Shown here one piece after another: positions 24,619 to 35,830 of a stretch of 64,000 nt of DNA (its first letter is position 1; every line of letters begins with the position of its first letter). The stretch covers positions 33,486,001 to 33,550,000 of the forward strand of contig JARDYH010000005.1 of the NCBI GenBank assembly GCA_029215795.1, read 5' to 3'. The position numbers and the translations under genes are program-made. Below the pieces are notes generated by a model. It was not told where the DNA came from, did not search any database, and worked only from the letters and a program-made list of their open reading frames with translations. The DNA is from Anniella stebbinsi. Lineage: Eukaryota; Chordata; Lepidosauria; Squamata; Anniellidae.

Positions 24619-24750
24619 TGAAAATTAAGTGTGTATATCGCCCTATTCCTACTTATCTGGAAGTCAGCCCTAGTGAACTCAATGGGACTTACTTCTGAGT
24701 AGACATGCATAGGGTTGCACTGTAAGTGTGCTTAGGATTGCAGCCTACAT
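24619..24750. mobile_element. Short repeat with 'CTCAATGGGACTTACTTCTG'
   Basis: Near-palindromic short element: a 'GAAGTCAGCCCTAGTGAACT' arm and a 'GACTTACTTCTGAGTAGACA' arm, ending in a GCATAGGGTTGCACTG terminus. Related copies at 28.3, 33.4, 34.6 and 36.5 kb. Confidence 0.7.
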
Positions 24751-24812
24751 TGGGTTTTTAATTTTCATTTTGTTTTGTTTTACACATTAGGGTTTGCTTT
24801 GTAACATAGACG

Positions 24813-25133
24813 TAGGGTGACCATATGAAAAGGAGGACAGGGCTCCTGTATCTTTAACAGTTGTATTGAAAAGGGAATTTCAGCAGGTGTCATTTATATG
24901 AATGCAGCACCTGGTGAAATTCCCAGTTCATCACAACAGTTAAAACTGCAGGAGCTATACTAGAGTGACCAGATACAAAAGAAGGCAGGGCTCCTGCAGC
25001 TTTAACTGTTGTGATGAAGAAGGAATTTCACCAGGTGCTGTATACATACAAAGGACACCTGCTGAAATTCCCTTTTCTACGTAACTGTTAAAGATACAGG
25101 AGCCCTGCCCTCCTATCCACATGGTCACCCCTA
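24813..25133. mobile_element. hAT-like MITE, inverted dimer
   Basis: 321 bases, same family and dimer layout as the copy at 9778, with both ends TAGGGTGACCATATG-like. Central terminal-repeat remnant near 24962 (GAGTGACCAGATAC). Confidence 0.83.
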
Positions 25134-26239
25134 GACTAGAGGAGAATTTCTCAAACTGGGCTACTAATGTTGTATGTGACGACTCCTGTGACTAAAGGAA
25201 CACACCAGAAGAGGTGGATACATGGGACTGAGCAGTGCTGGCTAACTGAATTAGCAAGTGTGCTTGCAAGTCATGATCAGATTAGGAGATGGTGATGCTC
25301 CACTGCACACTCCAGATCATATGTAGCTTAGCCAGTGTAGTCAATATTGAGCAAGATGGACCAATGGTTTGACTTGGTATAAGGCAGCTTCCTCTGTTTC
25401 TATCCATTGCTGATGTGTTATCATTGCACACAGTTGGGTTAGGGTACATGTTAAGTACACTTAAAGTGTGACTGGATATGCATGGAATACTTATTCAGAT
25501 TAGGGCCTGTATAAAATCAAGCCTCCGTCTAGTAACATTTGCTGAATTGGAGAGATCACAGCAATCAAAAGAGGAGCATGGGGAAATGCACATTTTTGGT
25601 CGTTGGTTTTTGTTTGTTTGTTTGTCATATTTTTCTATGAGAAAATTTGTGCAAAATTCCCAAAAGTTGAAAAAAAAACTTTCTGCAGTTCCGACAGGGG
25701 AGAGGCCTGTCCACTGCAAAGTCCACAGGTCAGATTCATAAAAATCCAAACTAATTAGGTTCCATTGTAGATTTCTTCAACATCCCTAATATCTAGGAAT
25801 AATATCTGCAGTTCTACTGAGATACAATGCCATTAGGGATCAGAAAAGCAGCTGTAAGGCTGGAAACCAAAAACATAATGCATGAAGAAAGGGAGAGGGA
25901 ATCTTCCTGAAAAGCTTTTAAGAGTTTTTCCCTTGACAAAGGCTCATGTCGAAACATGTTGGGAACACAAGCAGCACAGCTGTCTCTTGTTTGTTTTTAG
26001 TTGTGATAAGATGCAGAGTTGTGCAGAGAACATGCCAGCTGCCTTGCCCTCCTCCTGTTGTGCATTACGCATCTTTCTTTTTAATTTTGTATTGCCTTCA
26101 CAGGTAAACTGGGTTTTCTGAGTGTTTGTGGTGTCTCAAGAACCACCTGCTGAAATACACATCCACAGACCTGAATGATTCTACAGCCAAGAACTGATGA
26201 GCCCCTGATTCACACATGAAGCCATCTGGGAAGAGAGAA
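25134..26239. other. Gene-free stretch with SINE tail
   Basis: Holds the SINE 3' part (25310-25402) and a (TTTG)n run near 25611. 25560-25760 resembles the worn hAT-like sequence at 50.5 kb ('aaaatttgtgcaaaattccc'). Confidence 0.4.
25310..25402 (+). mobile_element. tRNA-SINE 3' part
   Basis: Only the body and tail survive ('gatggaccaatggtttgact', 'ggtataaggcagcttc'), matching the end of the SINE at 56.4 kb. No A or B box. Confidence 0.65.
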
Positions 26240-26458
26240 GCAGAAGAACAAAAGAAGTGCCATGTTGGATCAGGCCAAGGCAGGGTCCGTCTAGTCCAGC
26301 ATTCTGTTCACACCAGCTGTCAACCAGGAACTCACAAGCAGGACATGGTGCCACAGCACCTTCCCATCCATGTTACCCAGCAACTGGTGTACATAGGCTT
26401 ACTGCTTCTGATACTGGAGGTAGCACATAGCCATCAGGACTAGTAGCCATTGATAGAG
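26240..26458 (-). mobile_element. CR1-like LINE 3' end
   Basis: Reverse-complement CR1 3' region ('gccatgttggatcaggccaa' on the plus strand), close in sequence to the copy at 15.2 kb through the 'ctggaggtagcacatagcca' block. The two are probably the same subfamily. Confidence 0.83.
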
Positions 26459-26873
26459 GAGGTGGGTGTTGTGTCTTGGGGCTCTTATGGATATGGATTT
26501 TTTTTAAAAAAAATGGAATGTAGCTCTCTGTAGGACTGAGGACTTGAACCACGTTGAAATTCTCTAGAGATGGACTCTAACAGAGTCAGTGGAGAGGAGC
26601 CAGACAGAGTCAAACCTAATTTGGTCTTGAAACTTTCCCTTCACCTCCCCTCTGATGTTTAGATGGCAACACTCCAGTTCCCATGGCAGAGCTGCCAAAG
26701 AAGAAAGGTCAATAAAGGACTCTTGTACAGAAGTCTCTTCTCTGTATATGGCATCTCTCTATACTCTATGAAATGCATAGGAATCTTCCAGTTTTAGAGC
26801 TATTGCTCTGAAACCAGATCCGTCATGGGCCGGATTTAGTGCTAAGCGACTAGGCTGGCTGGACACCAGTGGT

Positions 26874-27107
26874 TAGGCTGACCAGATAAAATCCAGGTCA
26901 GGGTTAAAATCCAGTTAAAGTTGCAGGCACTATACTAGAGTGACCATATACAAAAGAAGGCAGGGCCCCTGCATCTTTAACTGTTGTGATGAAGAGGGAA
27001 TTTCACCAGGAACTAAGTGTATACAAATGACACTGGCTGAAATTCCCTTTTCTCTACAACTGTTAAAGTTACATGAGCCCTGTCCTCCTTTTCATATGGT
27101 CAGCCTA
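26874..27107. mobile_element. hAT-like MITE, dimer with internal deletion
   Basis: 234 bases. The first unit has lost its middle, the second is complete. GACACCAG occurs on both sides (four extra bases at the left), a plausible 8-bp target duplication. Confidence 0.8.
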
Positions 27108-27380
27108 GACACCAGCCTGTTGCAAGCTATCTGCTCAGCTACTGAAACAAACGGTACCAGTGGCTTGTGGGGCACAAATCAACACAGACCTCCAAGGTCT
27201 AGAATGCAACCTTATCATCTTATAGGACAGCCATAAATGGGCTACAAAAGCCATTAAAAACATGGGATGCAAAAGTGTAGCAAATGGAGGTGGAGCCGAA
27301 GATGGGTCACATATACTCATTTTCATGCACATATTGCTGCATTATCCAATATCCTAGAATTAATCCTCCGGCATGGTCTT

Positions 27381-27497
27381 CTTCGACCTGGTGCCCTCCA
27401 GATGTGTTGGACTACAGTTTCCACAACCCCCAGCAAGCATAGATGCTAATGGGAGTTGTAGTCCAATACATCTGGAGGATGCCAGGTTGAGAAAAGC
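27381..27497. mobile_element. Palindromic MITE, 'CAACCTGGTG...' family
   Basis: ACCTGGTGCCCTCCAGATG at the left mirrors CATCTGGAGGATGCCAGGT at the right, with a GTTGTAGTCCAA core. Confidence 0.8.
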
Positions 27498-28325
27498 TTG
27501 TTGAGAAGCTAACCCTTGACCTGGATTTAATTCCATATCCATGAAACCACAGCAAGGTGCTCCTTTCTCAATTATTTGCCCCCCTTGATTGTTATGCTTC
27601 TATCTAAAGCAATTTTGGGGGTTGAGAGCCCACATTGCCCTCCCAGACCCCACCAGGGTCTGCCATCCCTCCATGCCCACCACTAAAAGTTTAAAGACTA
27701 AAGGGGGTACATGCCTTATGCGGAAGCAAAATAGTGTCCCCTGGAGGCTTCCAGGAGCATGATTCTGCTTCAAAACAAGACGTGTGCTTCCCACATGCCT
27801 TGTTTTTAAGAAAATTGGCCAGGTTTGTGTTGCTTCTGCTGCTGCCGCCACAAATTCAACAGCAATGGCAGTGGAGGGGGGCAGTTGGGGGCATAAAAAT
27901 GACAGGAGCCCCCTCATGTGGCTTGTTTTGCCCACCAGTGATCTAAAGGATACAACTGTTTTTCAAGGCCCCAAAGGCCGTTGATAATTCTAAAAGCAAG
28001 CCTGCACAAATTATGACGCACCAAGCCTAATGCAGGCAAATAACACAGCAACAAAAGCAGGACATTTATTGACCACCTCGTGGGGCCCCATGTATGCATC
28101 TGGCTTGATGACTCACAGTTGCACAGTATCTGCATCTAAAGTATCTGCATTCCCTGCATTAGATGACGTTGCAATATTAAGCTTGGGTACATTTGTGTAT
28201 TTTGTAATATTCATCATCCTAATGTAATGGCCATTGGCTATAAACAATAAAATTTGAACGAATGAATATTCATCATCATCATCAACAACAACAACTGTTT
28301 TTAAAGGATCAACATAGCCCCTACA
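27498..28325. other. Gene-free stretch, possible LINE 3' end
   Basis: 28190-28262 has a 3'-end look (AATAAAATTTG followed by a degenerate GAAT/ATC tail), perhaps an unidentified LINE reaching back to about 27910. Confidence 0.35.
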
Positions 28326-28488
28326 TATGATTACTTGGAAGTAAGTTCTATGATGTTCAGTGGGGTTTACTCCCTAGGACTGCAGCCTCATACTGCAATC
28401 CTATGTATGTTTGTTTCTGTACTCAGAATGTAGCCCTGCTGAGTTCAATGAGGCTTACACCCAGGTTAAGTATGCCTAGAATGACAGC
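28326..28488. mobile_element. Short repeat, two adjacent copies
   Basis: Two degraded units in a row (first ends near 'ggactgcagcc', second starts 'actgcaatcctatgtatg') of the family seen at 24.6 kb. Confidence 0.6.
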
Positions 28489-29084
28489 TGTCTGAGTGGT
28501 TTTGAACTATTAATTAGGAAAACGGAGGCTGGCAGGACCATAGGGCAGAGTGAGACAACCAACTTAGCCAGTCCTGTACCCCCTAAGCTGGCCTCCTTCT
28601 CAGCTGCTGAGGAGGACATGCTGTTCCCTCACCCATGGAGTACATGGAATGGGTGTGTGTGCTATCTTGTCCTTTGCCCTGGGAAGCAAAATGCGTTGGG
28701 CCAGCCCTAAATGTCGGACTCCGACAACCGTTACATATGGTATTGTATTGCACACTGCGAGTGATCTTCACCCCGGCTCTGCTCCTAATGAGTGTTAATT
28801 CACAAGGCAAAATACTAGTTAATTAACTGGACAAATTAGTATTTATGCTACAGCGTACACAACAGCAGAGAGCCTGGAAATTAATACTCCAGGGGAACAA
28901 GAGTCTCTGTGCTGACTCAGGTGATCTTCACTATTTCCCCGGAAGACTGAGACGCAGCCAGTCCTTGCAGTTCTCTGGAAAGATTTTGACAGATTGTGCG
29001 AATGAAATGGGAGAAGAGAATAAATAGAATAAAAATAAATGATATAAATATATATGGGTATGGCTATGAGGACTGTCAACAGTG
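28489..29084. other. Gene-free, unique-looking stretch
   Basis: 28760-28960 is AT-balanced, repeat-free and rich in TAATTAA-type homeodomain words. Candidate conserved element only. Confidence 0.3.
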
Positions 29085-29530
29085 ACGGATTTAGGAACAA
29101 GTTCAGTAAGCCATGGCTTAGGGCCTCATATTATGAGGGGTCTCTAAATATGTTGGAGATAACTACGATGCATTATAATTAAAATCACTTTGGTTTAAAT
29201 ATGTTGGAAAGTCTGGTGAGACTTAAAGGAGAGTTGCCTTATATAGAAAAAGTGCTGCAACACAGCATTTAGTATTGGAGGCAATAAGTGCAAACTAGAG
29301 CCAGTTTAAATGAAGTTCAAATCAATTTACTTTAATAGTGTTTTATACACAGATTCAGAGAGGGCTATCTAACACTGTAACTACAAGTACCCCCTTATGT
29401 TGGGTGGTACCCTTTCATTACCCTTCCTATTATAATGTAATGCATCTTTTCTCTCTTTCTTTTTATGGTATGGCACTTCTGAATTTTGACATGGTTTAGG
29501 GCCTCAGCATGTCTTAATCTGGCCCTCCCT
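29085..29530 (+). repeat. Dispersed repeat, copy 1
   Basis: Shares at least 300 bases with 51835-52165 (for example 'ggcctcatattatgaggggt', 'aatatgttggaaagtctggt', 'ggtggtaccctttca'). Starts and ends with TTAGGGCCTCA-like text (29117 and 29499). Not coding, superfamily unknown. Confidence 0.8.
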
Positions 29531-29814
29531 GTCATGATGAGTGCCTGCACTTCAAAATTCACCCTTGAGTAAGGGTGCGTCCAGCTGAGGCTTTTATTGT
29601 GCAATGGCATTGCCTCATTTACAGAATTTTACAGGGAACCCAGATGTAGTTGTCTTCCTTCCTTCCTTTTTTAAAAAAACCAGAAAACAATCTGCTAAAG
29701 AAGAAAAGCTGGAATAGTGACACAATGCCTTTGGATTGTTAGAACTAAAATCCCTCTGTCTGGAAGCACCCGAAGAGTCGAACTCAGCAGGACTGAATTC
29801 TGCATCAATAAGAA

Positions 29815-29952
29815 GCTGCCTTCCCAAACCAGGTGCCTTCCAAATGTGATGGACTTCAGCTCCTATAATCCCAGGCCACACAGGTAATAGTTGGGGATGA
29901 TGGAATTTGTACTCCAAAACATCTGGAGGCCTCCAAGTTGGGGAAGGCTGCT
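29815..29952. mobile_element. Palindromic MITE, 'CAACCTGGTG...' family
   Basis: Ends GCCTTCCCAAACCAGGTGCC and GGGGAAGGCTGC, the longer-ended version of the family. Confidence 0.78.
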
Positions 29953-30680
29953 ACAGAAGATTGTATTTAGGAACTTTTTGAGGCAAAAGCCAAACCGGAA
30001 CTGTTCCTTTTCAGGTCTCCTTACCCCACACTTGGGCTTTCAATTCCTTTGAATGCATGATTCTCCTCCTGCCTGCGCATGCACGCATGCACGCACGCAC
30101 GCACCTCCCCCCCCCCCCCCCCCCCGTAGGGGCATGATGACCTGGCTGTCCAAAGTGATCAATGCTCTAGTTACCCATTCATTAGCATCTGTTGTTTGAT
30201 ACAGCAAAAATAAAGAGCGGCTTATAGGGCAGAATGGTTCAGGGAAGAAATATAGGTTACGAGAAACATGGGGAGGGTGCCAAAAAACAGCCTCTTTGTG
30301 TTCAGTTCCCTGCTTCGGTAATGTGCAGGGTAACATAAGTCCTGACAGCAGCATACTGAGCATTCTCTCTGCCCCTGCCCAATATAGCACCAATTTGGAA
30401 GTGTGGTTAGCTGTATTGCAAAAGAAGTAGAAACTCATACAGCAGTTGTACAACAGCTCCTGGGGAAATAGCTGGTTTGGAATCTGCCATGCTGGCTGAA
30501 CCTTCTAGTTATTTCTTTATTTTTCAGTATGCACACATCCCACCTTCCTAACAAATATTCAAAGTAGTTTACGATCAAACTAAACCTGGCTGGCTTCAAA
30601 AGGGGATGAAACAAATTCGTGGAGGATAAGGCTATCAATGGCAACTACAGCGAAGACAAAAAGGAAAAACACCATGCAGC
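29953..30680. other. Gene-free stretch
   Basis: Only the (GCAC)n/poly(C) tract stands out. Confidence 0.5.
30077..30125 (+). repeat. (GCAC)n followed by poly(C)
   Basis: GCATGCACGCATGCACGCAC-type units run into 19 C. It lies 550 bases before the 311-bp palindrome. Confidence 0.93.
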
Positions 30681-30991
30681 GTGGGTGTAAAGAGAGATAA
30701 ACTCTGGTGTTATGAAAATACTCTGCTCAGTTTATTGCGATTAATATTACAATGTCCACGTGCTCGACGTTTCGGATACCAATCCTTCGTCAGGAGCTGG
30801 ACAATCCACGGGCGTTGCCCTTGTGTTGTTCTTACAGTAAGAACAACACAAGGGCAACGCCCGTGGATTGTCCAGCTCCTGACGAAGGATTGGTATCCGA
30901 AACGTCGAGCACGTGGACATTGTAATATTAATCGCAATAAACTGAGCAGAGTATTTTCATAACACCAGAGTTTATCTCTCTTTACACCCAC
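30681..30991. repeat. Perfect 311-bp palindrome
   Basis: Two 155-base arms (30681-30835 and 30837-30991) are exact reverse complements around a single base at 30836. Outside 30681 and 30991 the match stops at once. Each arm contains CTGACGAAGG...ATCCGAAACGTCGAG, an imperfect hairpin. Because of the symmetry both strands give the same 90-odd-codon open frame, which has no recognisable motif. Perfect identity means a very recent event or a foldback artefact of library preparation or assembly. Confidence 0.97.
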
Positions 30992-31054
30992 TATCAATGG
31001 CAACTAGTCACGATGGCTAGATATTACCTCCCATAGCAGAGGCAGTCTGCGTCT

Positions 31055-31207
31055 GTACACCAGCTGCTGGGGAATACGAGCAAGAGGGTGCTATTGCATT
31101 CCTAGCTTGTGGTGGACCCTTTCAGGTCATCTGGTTGGCCACTGTGGGGCAGAATGTTGGACTAACAAGGCCTCTGGCCTGATCCAGCAGGGCTCTCCCT
31201 ATGTTCC
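31055..31207 (+). mobile_element. CR1-like LINE 3' end
   Basis: Forward CR1 3' region with the terminal phrase 'gcctgatccagcagggctct' and a short ATGTTC end. Confidence 0.78.
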
Positions 31208-31339
31208 TAAAATTATAAATACAACTGCCCCACCCATCCCCCCAAAACCAATAAAACCAATGGCAATCATTGAAAAGGCTAATGGCTCAGTTAGCACAGA
31301 TTGCACTGTTAGAGTTGAAAGGCAGCAGTAGCATAAGAT

Positions 31340-31467
31340 AGCCTTCCCCAAGCTGGTGCCTTCCAGATGTTTTGGACTACAACTCCCATGATTCCTGACC
31401 CTTGTTCCAGACTGGCTGGGTGTGATGGAATTTGAAGGACAAAACATCTGGAGGGCACCAGGTTCTG
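31340..31467. mobile_element. Palindromic MITE, 'CAACCTGGTG...' family
   Basis: AGCCTTCCCCAAGCTGGTGC at the left, CATCTGGAGGGCACCAGGTT at the right. The ACAACTCCCAT core is well preserved. Confidence 0.8.
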
Positions 31468-31610
31468 TACGGTTGGCACAAGGCAATCTATGGATGATAA
31501 TCTGCAATGGTAAGATAAAACAGCCTTTGCCACCTGTCTAAAAGCAAGCAGCCAACGGGCTAGGGAGGCCTGCCTTGGTAGGCTGTGTCCAAATGTTTTT
31601 GGGTTGAGGA

Positions 31611-31764
31611 TAGAATGACCATATGGAAAGGAGGGCAGGGCTCCTGTATCTTTAACTGTTGTGATGAAGAGGGAATTTCACCAGGTGCTGCAGGCATGAA
31701 ATTCCCTTTTCTATGCAATTGTTAAAGATACAGGATCCCTGTCCTCCTTTCCATAAGGTCACCA
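31611..31764. mobile_element. hAT-like MITE, monomer
   Basis: 154-base palindromic copy. TGAGGA lies immediately on both sides. Confidence 0.78.
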
Positions 31765-31832
31765 TGAGGAGGAATCACCTATGCCAAATTCCTCCATCTG
31801 GAATCACTACATAAATCCCCCTTTCCTATAAA

Positions 31833-31964
31833 GCAGGGGCGGACAACTTGTCACCCTCCAAATGTTTTGGCCTACAGCTCCTATCAGCCCTAGCAAGCAT
31901 AATCAAAGGTGAAACATAATGAGAGTTGTAGGCCACAATGTTTGGAGAGCCACCAGTTGCCAAC
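31833..31964. mobile_element. Palindromic MITE, 'CAACCTGGTG...' family
   Basis: GCGGACAACTTGTCACCCTC at the left mirrors a right arm ending in CCACCAGTTGCCAAC. More diverged. Confidence 0.75.
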
Positions 31965-32236
31965 TTTAAACTTGCAGTAGCACTCCAGCATTTGCTTCTC
32001 TGTCGGTTCTTTCCCCACCCCCACCTCCACGAGCTGCTGTAACATTTAAAGACCTTCGGTTATGCAGCCAGGGCTAATCTAGGAGCCTTTCTGAGTTTCG
32101 TTGACCTTGGAAGTTTATTCGATGGGTGGGAGTGATCTAACTGACCCCCCCACACCACCACCACCGTTTGTCTGCTAAGCCAGAAAAGCTGCCACCACCA
32201 TAGCTAATCCAAAAGGCAAGTGGACAAACAAATCTT

Positions 32237-32591
32237 GGCCCCCTCTAGAAGAGGTCGGTTTTACGCCTGATTCTCTGAATATGCGCTTTAGCTTACAGTC
32301 CAATTTATGCCTAATACGTATATATGAGAGGCGTCGAGGTGAATTACGGGTTCCATACAATGCGCTTTAAAGTTGTTTACATGTGTTTAATCGCATTATC
32401 AATTGCATATACTGATGCTCGAACAGGGAACCAACGAAGTAAATTAAAAGTCGCTATTTAATGCAAAATCAAAAATTTGCATTTACAATGAAAAAAATCG
32501 CCTGCACGCCTGATTTAAGCCTCGTTCGTAAAGAGGAAAAATTGATAATGCGCCTTAAAGGAGCCGTAAATTGATCGTCTAGAGGAACCCC
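32237..32591. mobile_element. PIF/Harbinger-like MITE, 355 bases
   Basis: Ends GGCCCCCTCTAGAAGAGG and TCTAGAGGAACCCC. Internal blocks 'taaaagtcgctatttaatgc' and 'aatgcgccttaaag' match the copies at 21.3 and 41.6 kb. More decayed, and the flanking duplication is not clear. Confidence 0.78.
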
Positions 32592-33395
32592 TTGAAAAAA
32601 GGGATACAGCTCAAAAGCATTATCCTAACACATTCACAGAATTATACAGGCGGCGTCTACAAGTCATTGTCTGCAATTCATTACCCTCCCATGTTTGTCC
32701 ATCGCTTCCTATGTCTTTTCTCTTCCTGCAGATAATGTGTTAAGAAAGATAAGATGCAATATTTACATGATGCTTTCTCATTAGTGGAACTATCCGGAAG
32801 TAGCCAATACCATCCAGCTTCAAAAAAATATATTTTTTTGATATATGTTATATGCATTATACCAGGGGTGGGAAACTTGTGGCTCTCTTGCCCGAGGCAA
32901 GAGAGACATTGTGCCAAGGCACCATGTCTCTGCAGCTCACCCAGCCCTGTCACGCATACCCTTTACATTTGTCAGCGCATCAGTTCTATGGAGAGCTGCA
33001 CAGACGAAAAAAGAGGCCATGGGACTCTGGTGGATCTTGCAAGAGCTCTGCAGCTGCTTCTGGCTGTGTGCGATGCGGGATGGAGAGAGCGGGTGGCTGC
33101 TCTAGAGCGCCCTGCCAGCCACTCTTTCATTGCAGCAAGTGCCACGGATGGAGAGTGGTCGGTGGGGCTCTGCAGAGCACCTGCTGGAGGCTGGATGGGT
33201 GGAGAGCAGAGCATTTCACTGCCCCTTCCACTCCACCACCTGGTGCGGGTGCCTCACCCTGCTTTACAGGTAGGCCAACTGTTCTGCATGGCAGATAAGC
33301 TGAGAAACATCCTTCCATTAGCATTAATGGACACTCAGGGCTCTGTGGAATAGATTTGAGTCTGCAACACCCCTGCTCCTTTCCACGCGACACTG
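32592..33395. other. Gene-free GC-moderate stretch
   Basis: Contains overlapping open frames of 199 and 148 codons (32754-33353, 32852-33298) and a donor-like CAG/GTAGGC at about 33268. No domain, no acceptor-donor pair of good quality. Probably a repeat. Confidence 0.4.
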
Positions 33396-33486
33396 AAAGT
33401 GCAGTCCTATACCTGTCTACTCAAAAGTAAGTTGCACTGACTTCAATGGGGCTTACTCCCATGTTTGTGTGTACCTGGGAGTAAAT
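33396..33486. mobile_element. Short repeat, same family as 24.6 kb
   Basis: Contains GTGCAGTCCTATACCTGTCT, AAAAGTAAGTTGCACTGAC and TTCAATGGGGCTTACTCCC. Confidence 0.68.
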
Positions 33487-33703
33487 TCTCTTCCTCCTTG
33501 TTTTCCTTACCATAACTATTATTCAGTTGCCTGCCAGGCAGAGAACCAGTGAGCAAATAGGAAGTTGCATCTACTGGTCCTCCTTCTGACCACCACTATT
33601 GTCGGAGCCAGAGTAAGAGCCAGATAAGCAAGCAAGTTGTAATGGTTTTTTTGATTTTCATATATTTGACAACCATAAACATTATAACATAGTGTAATAT
33701 AAG

Positions 33704-34023
33704 TAGACTGACCAGATAAAATCCAGGTCAGGGCTCATGTAACTTTAACAGTTGTAGAGAAAAGGGAATTTCAGCCAGTGTCATTTGTATGCAATTAGTT
33801 CCTGGTGAAATTCCCTCTTCATCACAACAGTTAAAGGTGCAGGCACTATAATAGAGTGACCATATACAAAAGAAGGCAGGGTCCCTGCACCTTTAACTGT
33901 TGTGATGAAGAGGGAATTTCACCAGGAACTAATTGCATACAAATGACACTGGCTGAAATTCTCTTTTCTCTACAACTGTTAAAGTTACATGAGCCCTGAC
34001 CTGGATTTTATCTGGTCACCCTA
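33704..34023. mobile_element. hAT-like MITE, inverted dimer with target duplication
   Basis: 320 bases and close to a perfect palindrome over its full length. Flanks AATATAAG and GATATAAG (7 of 8) fit a hAT-type 8-bp duplication. Confidence 0.85.
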
Positions 34024-34024
34024 G

Positions 34025-34500
34025 ATATAAGATATTATGATATGGTATACCCCCTTCCCTCCCCCGCAAAATAAATAGATAACCCAAAAAAAAAGAAAAA
34101 AAGAAACAGATACAATGGAGTGAAGCTTATTCCCCTTATTCCCTTTTTAAATTCTTGATACTTTAAATTTACTAAAACTATGTTCTATGTCGGAAATTTC
34201 ATACCATTTATGCAGTCCATCTCCTTAGCTATATTTGACATATATGTCAGTGACTCAGAATCTATTGTACGTAAAATAAATCCCCCCCTCCATATAGCAT
34301 TAAATATTAGGGGATCATCTTTGCCTTGTAGTACTTGTAACTTATGCGTTATTTTTTCACAGATTACAGTAGACCATCTGTTTCTATACCATGCCTCTTT
34401 ATCAAGATGATCCAGGTTTTTCCATTGTTGTACTATTGTTTGTCTTGCAGCTGCTATTAAGAGCGCTACTAATTGTTTGGCTGCAATAGATTTTTTTTTA
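34025..34500 (-). mobile_element. L1-clade LINE fragment, ORF2 C-terminus and 3'UTR
   Basis: The minus strand at about 34480-34270 reads text typical of the L1/Tx1 ORF2 C-terminal end: L-L-I-A-A-A-R, then Q-Q-W-K-N, then W-Y, then E-K-I-T-H-K-L. It is followed by a pyrimidine- and then purine-rich 3'UTR. The clade is a judgement from motif wording. It directly abuts the MITE dimer ending at 34023. Confidence 0.65.
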
Positions 34501-35235
34501 AAATAATGATGCAGAGGTAGAGCAGGTCCAGGGGGCTCTTGTCAGAAGGCCCCCTGCTGGGGTGTGGGCCCTAAGCAAATGTCCAATCATGTCACCCCTC
34601 AACGGTGGCTCTCATCCCTTTGGGTCCAATATGTTTTACTTCTGAGTGGACATGAAAAGGATTGCACTATTAGCATTGAATGTTTTGGTAGCTGCAACGC
34701 CGATTTCTGCTAGATTCTGGCCCATGCAAACAGTTCCACCAGAATTGAAATGATTGCAAAAATTTGGCACCTCGTTAAGCTAGCATCATCTCAAAGGGCA
34801 CAAGCTGAGCTCATCACATTAAGGGAAGTCTGGAGCCCAGTTGCATTATATATAACAGATCAATGCTCCGTAATTGATAGTACTTTGGAATAAATTGGAA
34901 GATTTATGCAATGTATTTTGTACACAGACATCCTGCATTTAAGGATGTCTGCCCCTCCTGTTCTGAATTGCAGCTTGCTCAGTAGACTGGAGGTAAAACC
35001 AGCCCTATGGACAATGGGCTGCTTGTATACTGCACTGTGCAGTAGAACGACACTATCTCATTCACTCCAAAAGGGTTGGCCACCTCTGGTCTACTCCAAT
35101 CCCCTTCCTCACTTTAGGATCCTAGGACAGACCTAAATTGACCTCACAGAAGAAGTACAAACCAGCTATAGCATTTGGTGGTACCATCACTTTTTTCAGA
35201 CCAGACTGGCCATGCCTCACTCATCTGCTTCAGGC
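34501..35235. other. Gene-free stretch
   Basis: Apart from the short-repeat fragment at 34612, unique-looking DNA. Confidence 0.5.
34612..34678. mobile_element. Fragment of the 24.6-kb short repeat
   Basis: Only the right part: GTTTTACTTCTGAGTGGACA to AAGGATTGCACTAT. Confidence 0.5.
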
Positions 35236-35830
35236 AAGAACATGAAAAGAGCCATGATGGATCAGATCAAGGATCCATGTAGTCCAGCATTCTGTTCACA
35301 CAGTGACCAACCAGCTGCCCACAGGAAACCCACAACTGCTGTACATAGGTGTACTGCGTTGGATACTGGAGATTGCAAGTAGCCATTAGGACCAATAGCC
35401 ATTGATAGCCTTCTCCAAGAATTTGTCTAATGCTCTTTTAAAGTCACCCAAATTGGTGGTAATTGCCACATCTTGTGGTAGTGAATTCCATAGTTTAACT
35501 GAGCGCTGTGTGAGGAAGTACTTCCTTTTATCTGTCCTGAATCTCCCACCAATCAGTTTCATGGGATGACCCCATGAGGTTCTAGTATTATGGGAGAAGG
35601 AGAAAAATGTCTCCCTATCCACTTTTTCCACACCATGTATCATTTTGTACACGTATTTGTATCATGTCCCCACATTCACCCTTTTTCTAAACTAAATGCT
35701 TCCAGATATTGTAATGTTTCCTCATAAGGGAGTTGCTTCAGTCCCTTCATCATTTTGGTTTCCCTTTTTTGCACCTTTTCAAACTCTACAATATCCTTTT
35801 TTTGGTGCATCAACCAGAACAGTAGTGTAG
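35236..35830 (-). mobile_element. CR1-like LINE, ORF2 C-terminus plus 3' end
   Basis: An open minus-strand frame at 35652-35386 (88 codons) reads CR1-type C-terminal text: G-R-F-R-T-D-K-R-K-Y-F-L-T-Q, then K-L-W-N-S-L-P, then F-K-R-A-L-D-K-F-L. Upstream (35830-35655) the frame continues with a break, including a V-E-F-E-K-V-Q-K-like helix. The 3' end is at 35236. It is the longest CR1 here. Its 5' side stops exactly where the DNA element at 35831 begins. Confidence 0.88.

Noticed and set aside
30866..30931. Active hammerhead ribozyme
   Set aside because: Core words are present, but there is an extra base after CTGACGA and G at the cleavage position. Kept only as a structural observation.
30681..31003. 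Identical open frames of about 93-97 codons on both strands as a gene pair
   Set aside because: The identity is forced by the palindrome. The frame has no domain or exon signals.
32754..33353. 199-codon open frame
   Set aside because: No recognisable domain, competing frames of similar length on the other strand, and no good splice sites around it.
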